The notes beneath the pieces were generated by a model that did no database searches, had not been told where the DNA came from, and saw only the letters and a program-made list of their open reading frames with translations. From NCBI GenBank assembly GCA_905181585.1, contig CAJIYG010000001.1, forward strand, positions 186,001-250,000: a stretch of DNA of 64,000 nucleotides, written 5' to 3'. This document shows positions 58,881 to 64,000 of the stretch, in pieces. The DNA comes from an uncultured Flavobacteriales bacterium. Lineage in GTDB: Bacteria; Bacteroidota; Bacteroidia; Flavobacteriales; BACL11. A program made the position numbers and the translations under genes. Each line of letters starts with the position of its first letter. Within the stretch, counting starts at the first letter, position 1.

Positions 58881-60005
58881 TTAATAATCTATTTTTTGTT
58901 GTTCTAAGACTTTAGGCATATCTCTTAAAACATATTTCTGAGTTCTTAATTTTGGAATAAAACCTGCTTCTTTTATACAATCTTGTATACTATTTGAAGT
59001 AAATCTATGAGGAGCTCCTGCTGCTGAAACTACATTTTCTTCAAGCATTATAGAACCCATATCATTTGCTCCAGCATGAAGACATATTTGAGCTGTTGCT
59101 GCACCTACTGTTAACCAAGAGGCCTGAATATTTATAATATTTGGTAACATTATTCTACTCAGACATAGCATTCTTATATATTCATCAGAAGTAACATTAT
59201 TATTAATCCCTTTGACTTTTTGTAATAATGTTCCATCATCCATAAATGGCCATGGTATAAATGCTAAAAAACCATCAGAAGTGGTTGGCTTATCCTGCTG
59301 TACTTCTCTAATCCAAACTAAATGTTGAAAGCGCTCTTCTAAAGTTTCTACATGGCCAAACATCATTGTTGCTGAGGTAGTAATATCTAATTTATGTGCT
59401 TCTCGCATGACTGTTAACCACTCTTGTCCAGTACACTTTCCTTTTGAAATCAGTCTTCTTACCCTGTCGCTTAATATCTCAGCCCCTGCGCCTGGCATAC
59501 TATCCATTCCAGCTTTTTTTAGTTCTGAGAGTGCATGTTCATGTGATATTCCGTCAATTTTGCAAATATGCGCAACTTCAGGAGGACCTAAAGTATGAAG
59601 TTTGATTTGAGGATATAAAGATTTAAGATTTCTAAATAACTTAGTATAATATTCTAATCCAAGTCCTGGATGATGCCCTCCTTGAAGTAACAATTGATCT
59701 CCTCCAAATTTTATTGTTTCATCAATCTTTCTTTTATATGTTGCAATATCAGTGATATATACATCTTTGTGCTTTGGATGTCTAAAAAAATTACAAAACT
59801 TGCAGTTGGCGTTGCAGGCGTTAGTAGTATTTACGTTTCTATCAATCTGCCAGGTCACAACATCGCCAGGGACAGCCATCTGTCGTAATTCATTTGCAAC
59901 CCACATTAAATCAGCTGTTGGTGTGTTTTCAAATAAGAATTGACCTTCCTCTGCAGAGAGAAATTCTTTTTTTAATGCTCTAGATAATAAAAGCTTGCTA
60001 TTCAT
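58881..60005 (-). CDS. mqnC: cyclic dehypoxanthine futalosine synthase MqnC
   Basis: A radical-SAM enzyme of the futalosine menaquinone route. The cluster motif C-x3-C-x2-C is in TNACNANCKFCNFFR, and the MqnC-type blocks LLLQGGHHPGLGLEYY, GAGAEILSDRVRRLIS and ATMMFGHVETLEERF are present. CofH and MqnE have different block sequences. The start at 60005 (MNSKLL) is chosen over an upstream in-frame start that would overlap pepA. Length 374. Confidence 0.9.
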   Translation of the reverse strand: MNSKLLLSRALKKEFLSAEEGQFLFENTPTADLMWVANELRQMAVPGDVVTWQIDRNVNTTNACNANCKFCNFFRHPKHKDVYITDIATYKRKIDETIKFGGDQLLLQGGHHPGLGLEYYTKLFRNLKSLYPQIKLHTLGPPEVAHICKIDGISHEHALSELKKAGMDSMPGAGAEILSDRVRRLISKGKCTGQEWLTVMREAHKLDITTSATMMFGHVETLEERFQHLVWIREVQQDKPTTSDGFLAFIPWPFMDDGTLLQKVKGINNNVTSDEYIRMLCLSRIMLPNIINIQASWLTVGAATAQICLHAGANDMGSIMLEENVVSAAGAPHRFTSNSIQDCIKEAGFIPKLRTQKYVLRDMPKVLEQQKIDY

Positions 60006-60045
60006 AAAAATCCTTAATTTTACAACACCAAAATTACACAATTAT

Positions 60046-61467
60046 ATGAAGACTTTCATTAAAAATAAAAACACAATTTCTGAAAAAGATAATTTACTAA
60101 TACTAGCTAAAAACACTGATAATTTATCGAATTTAAATCTTCAAAAAAAAGAAATTAATTATATAAAAGATCAACTTAAAAAAGATGTTGAGATAATTAC
60201 TATAAATCAATACAGTAGAGAGTTAATTATTCTTAAACCAAAAGATAATCATGACCACTACCTTTTTTTAGAAGAAACAAGATGTCTTGGCTTTAAAGTA
60301 TATGATCAAATTAAAAAGAATTCTTATATAGTAATAAAGAATCTAAGTGATGGCTCAATAAACACAGAAGCATTTCTAGAAGGATTAGCATTGTCAAATT
60401 ATAATTTCAATGAGTATAAAACAAAAAAAGATGATATTAAATTACACACAATATTTGTTAATAGTTCTTTAGAAGATGAAAAATTATATGAAATTGAAAA
60501 AATTGTTGAAGCAGTTAAACTAACCAGAGACTTAGTTAACACTCCTTTTTCGCATTTAAAAGCAATAGATTTAGCAAATGAAGCTCAAAAAGCCGGAAAG
60601 GAATCTGGATTTAAAACAACAATTTTCACAAAAAACAAAATAGAATCATTAAAAATGGGTGGACTTTTAGCAGTAAACCAAGGAAGTATTGATGAGCCTA
60701 CATTTTCAATTTTAGAATGGAAACCAAAAAATTATACAAATAAAAAGCCAATTATTTTAGTGGGCAAAGGGATAGTTTATGATACTGGTGGTTTAAGTCT
60801 AAAGCCAACTGCAAACTCTATGGATATTATGAAAGTAGATATGGCTGGCGCCGGCACAGTTATTGGCGCTATGCATGCGCTCGCAAATACTAATGTTCAA
60901 AAGCATGTAATCGGATTAATACCTGCAACTGACAATAGACCTTCAGGAAATGCTTATGCTCCTGGAGATGTTGTTACTATGTATGATAAAACAACAGTAG
61001 AAGTATTAAATACAGATGCAGAGGGAAGAATGATTTTAGCAGATGCTTTAAGTTATGCACAAAAGTATGATCCTGAACTAGTAATTGACTTGGCTACTTT
61101 AACGGGATCCGCAGCTAATACTATTGGACATTTTGGTATAGTTTCAATGCAAGAAAATGCTAGAAAAGAGCATGACTTACTTGCACAATCTGGCAATAAT
61201 ACACATGAAAGACTAGCTGAAATGCCATTTTGGAAAGATTATGATGCTCTTATTAAATCTGACATTGCAGATATCAAAAACCTTGGAGGTCCATTTGGGG
61301 GAGCAATAACAGCAGGTAAATTCCTTGCTCATTTCATAAAATACCCATGGATTCATCTAGACATTGCAGGACCAGCGTGGGTAAGTTCTAAATATCAATA
61401 TCGATCTAAAGGAGCAACTGGAATGGGAGTAAGGTTACTTTATGATTTTATAAAAAATAAGAAATAA
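60046..61467 (+). CDS. pepA: leucyl aminopeptidase (M17)
   Basis: A 473-residue cytosolic aminopeptidase. The dizinc ligands are in VGKGIVYDTGGLSLK, MKVDMAGAGTVIGA and the signature NTDAEGRMILADALSYA. The N-terminal macro-like domain is at about 1-150. The ATG at 60046 is preferred over an earlier in-frame one that overlaps mqnC. It lies 2 bp before pdxA. Confidence 0.93.
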   Translation: MKTFIKNKNTISEKDNLLILAKNTDNLSNLNLQKKEINYIKDQLKKDVEIITINQYSRELIILKPKDNHDHYLFLEETRCLGFKVYDQIKKNSYIVIKNLSDGSINTEAFLEGLALSNYNFNEYKTKKDDIKLHTIFVNSSLEDEKLYEIEKIVEAVKLTRDLVNTPFSHLKAIDLANEAQKAGKESGFKTTIFTKNKIESLKMGGLLAVNQGSIDEPTFSILEWKPKNYTNKKPIILVGKGIVYDTGGLSLKPTANSMDIMKVDMAGAGTVIGAMHALANTNVQKHVIGLIPATDNRPSGNAYAPGDVVTMYDKTTVEVLNTDAEGRMILADALSYAQKYDPELVIDLATLTGSAANTIGHFGIVSMQENARKEHDLLAQSGNNTHERLAEMPFWKDYDALIKSDIADIKNLGGPFGGAITAGKFLAHFIKYPWIHLDIAGPAWVSSKYQYRSKGATGMGVRLLYDFIKNKK

Positions 61468-61469
61468 CA

Positions 61470-62468
61470 TTGCTAGAAAATATTAAAATTGGAATATCCG
61501 TTGGAGATTTAAATGGAATAGGTCTAGAAGTAATTGTTAAATCTTTTAAGAAATTTAAAACCCCCAAAAGTTGCACATTAATTTTATTTGGACAAAAAAA
61601 ATTATGCGACATCTATCTTAAAAATATTAAAAACTCAACACAACTTAATTTAATAAGCAATATAAATGATGCAGTTAATAATAAACTAAATATTATTAAT
61701 GCAAAAAATAATAATGCTACTTTAGAGTTAGGGAAGAAATCTGTTTTATCTGGGCTTAATTCATACAACTCGCTTAAACTTGCATCTTCATATCTTCAAA
61801 ATAAGCATATTGATGCTATTGTTACTGCTCCAATTGACAAATCATCAATTAGAGAGTCAGTTCAAGATTTTATAGGACATACAGAGTTTTTAGAAAAAGA
61901 ATTTATTGGCACTTCATTAATGCTTATGCTCAGTTCTAAAATGAAAATTGCTTTTGTTACTGGCCATGTTCCAATATTAAAAGTAAGTAAATTAATAACA
62001 AAAAGAAAAATTATAAATACTGTCTTTCTACTTAATTCTTCTCTAAAAAAAGATTTTAATATTCAAAATCCAAAAATTGCTGTTCTAGGATTAAATCCTC
62101 ATGCAGGTGAGGATGGTATTCTTGGAGATGAAGAAATAAAAGTTATTATTCCAGCTATAAAAGAAATCAACAAATTTGGGATTAATAGTGAAGGTCCATT
62201 TCCTGCTGATAGTTTCTTTGTCGAAGAAAATCTAGGGAAATATGATGGAATAATTGCAATGTACCATGATCAAGGGTTAATACCCTTTAAATCACAATCA
62301 TTTTCAAAAGGAGTTAATTTTACTGCCGGACTAGATATTACTAGAACATCCCCTGTTCATGGGACGGCATACAATATAGCAGGTAAAAATCAAGCAAATG
62401 AAAGCTCATTAGCATATGCTATTGAACAAGCTATAGAGATAGAAAAAAATAGAAAAATTAGTTTATAA
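61470..62468 (+). CDS. pdxA: 4-hydroxythreonine-4-phosphate dehydrogenase
   Basis: PdxA oxidises 4-phosphohydroxy-threonine in B6 synthesis, giving the PdxJ substrate. It begins with TTG (MLENIKIGISVGDLNGIGLEV), followed by VTAPIDKSSIRE, FIGHTEFLE, LGLNPHAGEDG and MYHDQGLIPFKS metal-site histidines. Length 332 is normal. No ATG start is available near the N-terminus. Confidence 0.93.
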   Translation: MLENIKIGISVGDLNGIGLEVIVKSFKKFKTPKSCTLILFGQKKLCDIYLKNIKNSTQLNLISNINDAVNNKLNIINAKNNNATLELGKKSVLSGLNSYNSLKLASSYLQNKHIDAIVTAPIDKSSIRESVQDFIGHTEFLEKEFIGTSLMLMLSSKMKIAFVTGHVPILKVSKLITKRKIINTVFLLNSSLKKDFNIQNPKIAVLGLNPHAGEDGILGDEEIKVIIPAIKEINKFGINSEGPFPADSFFVEENLGKYDGIIAMYHDQGLIPFKSQSFSKGVNFTAGLDITRTSPVHGTAYNIAGKNQANESSLAYAIEQAIEIEKNRKISL

Positions 62469-62520
62469 AAACTATAAACTTATAGAATAAGGCTAATAAC
62501 ACAGAATTGGAATAAATTTA

Positions 62521-62528
62521 TATCTTTG
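62521..62528 (+). promoter_or_regulatory. -7 box (TATCTTTG) for DUF177-rpmF-plsX
   Basis: A TAnnTTTG match 22 bp before the DUF177 ATG at 62551, in the 82-bp gap after pdxA. Confidence 0.5.
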
Positions 62529-62550
62529 CAATCCTTTAAAAATTAGTTTA

Positions 62551-63072
62551 ATGAGTGAATATAAAATTAAATTAACAAATTTAGATAGGGGCTCATGTGA
62601 GTCCTTATTTACAATTAGGGAATCGTTCTTTAAAGACTTTAGCTTTTCTGAGATTACACATTCTGATATAATTGTTAAATGTATAGCTTCTAAAAAATTA
62701 GAAAAAATTTCTTTAGCAATTAATATTAATGGAATAATTAAAAACTTTCTTTGTGATAATTGCGCTGAGAATATTCATATACCTGTTATATCAAATTCTA
62801 CTTTTGTAATTAGGCAATCTGAAAACAATGATTTAAATCATGATGATATTTTATACGTTAGCTCTCATGATAATTTTATAGACATCAAGCATTTAATTTA
62901 TGAACTTATTACGCTAGCAGTCCCAAATAAAAGATCACATAGATCAATTAGTAGTGAATCTGAATGTAATAAAGATATGGAAAAGCTAATTAACAAGTAT
63001 TCATTTAGAGAAGAGAATAAAGATGCAGACCCTAGATGGGAAGCTCTTAAAAGTTTAAATTTAAATAAGTAA
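62551..63072 (+). CDS. DUF177 (YceD-like) protein
   Basis: A 173-residue protein of the DUF177 family, recognised from sequence and from its conserved position before rpmF. YceD is linked to 23S rRNA/L32 assembly in other bacteria. The acidic strand-rich N-terminal part and the C-terminal [12 protein letters not shown], a common family ending, are visible. Confidence 0.85.
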   Translation: MSEYKIKLTNLDRGSCESLFTIRESFFKDFSFSEITHSDIIVKCIASKKLEKISLAININGIIKNFLCDNCAENIHIPVISNSTFVIRQSENNDLNHDDILYVSSHDNFIDIKHLIYELITLAVPNKRSHRSISSESECNKDMEKLINKYSFREENKDADPRWEALKSLNLNK

Positions 63073-63083
63073 AAAAAAATAAA

Positions 63084-63269
63084 ATGGCACATCCTAAAAG
63101 AAAAATCTCAAAAACTAGAAGAGATAAAAGACGTACACATTATAAAGCAAGCGCTCAAACTATAAAAATCTGTCCAGAAACAGGAGAAGTTCATAAATAT
63201 CACCATGCTTACGAACATGATGGAAAAATGTATTATAAGGGGAAGCTAGTTTCACAGACAGCTATATAA
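63084..63269 (+). CDS. rpmF: 50S ribosomal protein L32
   Basis: A 61-residue L32 starting [21 protein letters not shown]. Only one Cys ([13 protein letters not shown]) remains, so it is the zinc-free form. It lies between DUF177 and plsX, the usual order. Confidence 0.96.
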   Translation: MAHPKRKISKTRRDKRRTHYKASAQTIKICPETGEVHKYHHAYEHDGKMYYKGKLVSQTAI

Positions 63270-63308
63270 TATAATTACTTTTAATCAACAAAAAACATAG
63301 CTCATAAT

Positions 63309-64000
63309 ATGAGAATTGGCGTTGATATAATGGGTGGCGACTTTGCGCCTAAAAAAACAATTCACGGAGCTATTCTAGCTCAAAAAGAATTCACACAAGA
63401 TGTAAAAATTGTCCTTTTCGGAGACAAAAAGATTATAATTTCTGAATTAAAAAAACACAACGAATCATCAAGTAATTTTGAGATTATTGACTGTTCTCAG
63501 GTTATAGAAATGGATGAGCATGCTATAAAATCATTTAAATCAAAACCTGAATCAAGTATTACAAAAGGCTTTGAATATTTGGCAAATAATAAGATAGATA
63601 GCTTTGCTAGTGCTGGAAATACAGGTGCAATGTTTGTTGGTGGATATTATTCTGTAAAGGCAATTAGCGGCGTCATTAGGCCATGCATATGCTCAATTCT
63701 TCCTAAAATTAACGGTGGGGTTACTGTATTATTAGATGTTGGAGCTAATGCAGATTGTAAACCAGACGTATTGTATCAATTTGGAATTCTAGGTTCATTA
63801 TATGCTAAATATGTATATGGTATTAAAGATCCAAAAGTTAGTCTTCTAAATCTAGGTGAAGAAAAATCAAAAGGAAATATGTTAACACAAACAACATATG
63901 ATTTAATGTTGGGGACAAAAGATTATAAATTTATCGGAAATATTGAAAGTAGAGACCTGTTTGATTCAAACACAGATGTCATTGTTTGTGATGGGTTTAC
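63309..64000 (+). CDS. plsX: phosphate acyltransferase PlsX, C-terminus cut by window edge
   Basis: The first 230 residues of PlsX, which makes acyl-phosphate for phospholipid synthesis. The start IGVDIMGGDFAPKKTIHGA and the SAGNTGAMFVGGYYSV segment are typical. The rest lies beyond the window. The rpmF-plsX order is conserved and usually leads on to fabH. Confidence 0.94.
   Translation, partial: MRIGVDIMGGDFAPKKTIHGAILAQKEFTQDVKIVLFGDKKIIISELKKHNESSSNFEIIDCSQVIEMDEHAIKSFKSKPESSITKGFEYLANNKIDSFASAGNTGAMFVGGYYSVKAISGVIRPCICSILPKINGGVTVLLDVGANADCKPDVLYQFGILGSLYAKYVYGIKDPKVSLLNLGEEKSKGNMLTQTTYDLMLGTKDYKFIGNIESRDLFDSNTDVIVCDGF

Overview
The window is a low-GC, gene-dense chromosomal segment of a Bacteroidota bacterium, most likely a small-genome marine flavobacterium. 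The evidence is the conserved porG-uppS-bamA-ompH-ompH-murI order, several type IX secretion (T9SS) C-terminal sorting domains, a SusC-like CarboxypepD_reg/TonB receptor, an HU-SPOR protein, the long form of IspG, and promoters with the Bacteroidota -7 box TAnnTTTG. Most of the window is core metabolism and envelope biogenesis. I see no prophage, insertion sequence, CRISPR array or rRNA.

Layout. 0-9.6 kb: partial alpha/beta hydrolase and pdxJ (minus), then an Omp85-like protein, nadK, and the envelope operon porG-uppS-bamA-ompH-ompH-murI (plus). 9.6-12.3 kb: gamma-carbonic anhydrase-like protein, NifU-like scaffold, ferredoxin reductase and 2Fe-2S ferredoxin. 12.3-27 kb (all minus): sucB, sucA, polyprenyl synthase, rfbA, an RND/MMPL exporter, the translation block rplM-rpsI-rpsB-tsf-pyrH-frr, kbl and gdhA. 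27-34.9 kb: TonB receptor, kdsB, HU-SPOR protein, acyl-CoA thioesterase, heptosyltransferase-like protein (minus), tatD, ansA, tRNA-Ser(GGA) and a small membrane protein. 34.9-42.4 kb (minus): DUF983, SDR epimerase, OmpA lipoprotein, then a secreted T9SS block (arylsulfotransferase-like, CotH, beta-propeller). 42.4-48.7 kb: a phased A-tract (bent DNA) region, DUF502, a PNGase F-like T9SS protein and ispG. 48.8-54.9 kb: a MacAB-TolC-like efflux operon and a GNAT. 54.9-64 kb: purT, a cysteine-rich trio (HMA protein, T9SS thioredoxin, outer-membrane barrel), ribE, mqnC, pepA, pdxA, DUF177, rpmF and partial plsX.

How the genes fit together. PdxJ and PdxA belong to the same DXP-dependent vitamin B6 route. 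SucA and SucB form the 2-oxoglutarate dehydrogenase E1/E2 pair. BamA, the OmpH chaperones and PorG serve outer-membrane and T9SS biogenesis, and several cargo proteins in the window carry T9SS sorting domains. UppS, MurI, KdsB and the heptosyltransferase-like protein make envelope polymers.

Sequence quality. Six genes carry apparent frameshifts. About 700 bp (31.1-31.8 kb) contain at least eight single-base insertions across two genes. Three consecutive T9SS genes carry one +1 insertion each, and murI carries a loss in an A-run. Conserved protein sequence continues in the new frame each time, which fits residual long-read consensus errors better than gene decay. Affected genes are annotated as single spans.
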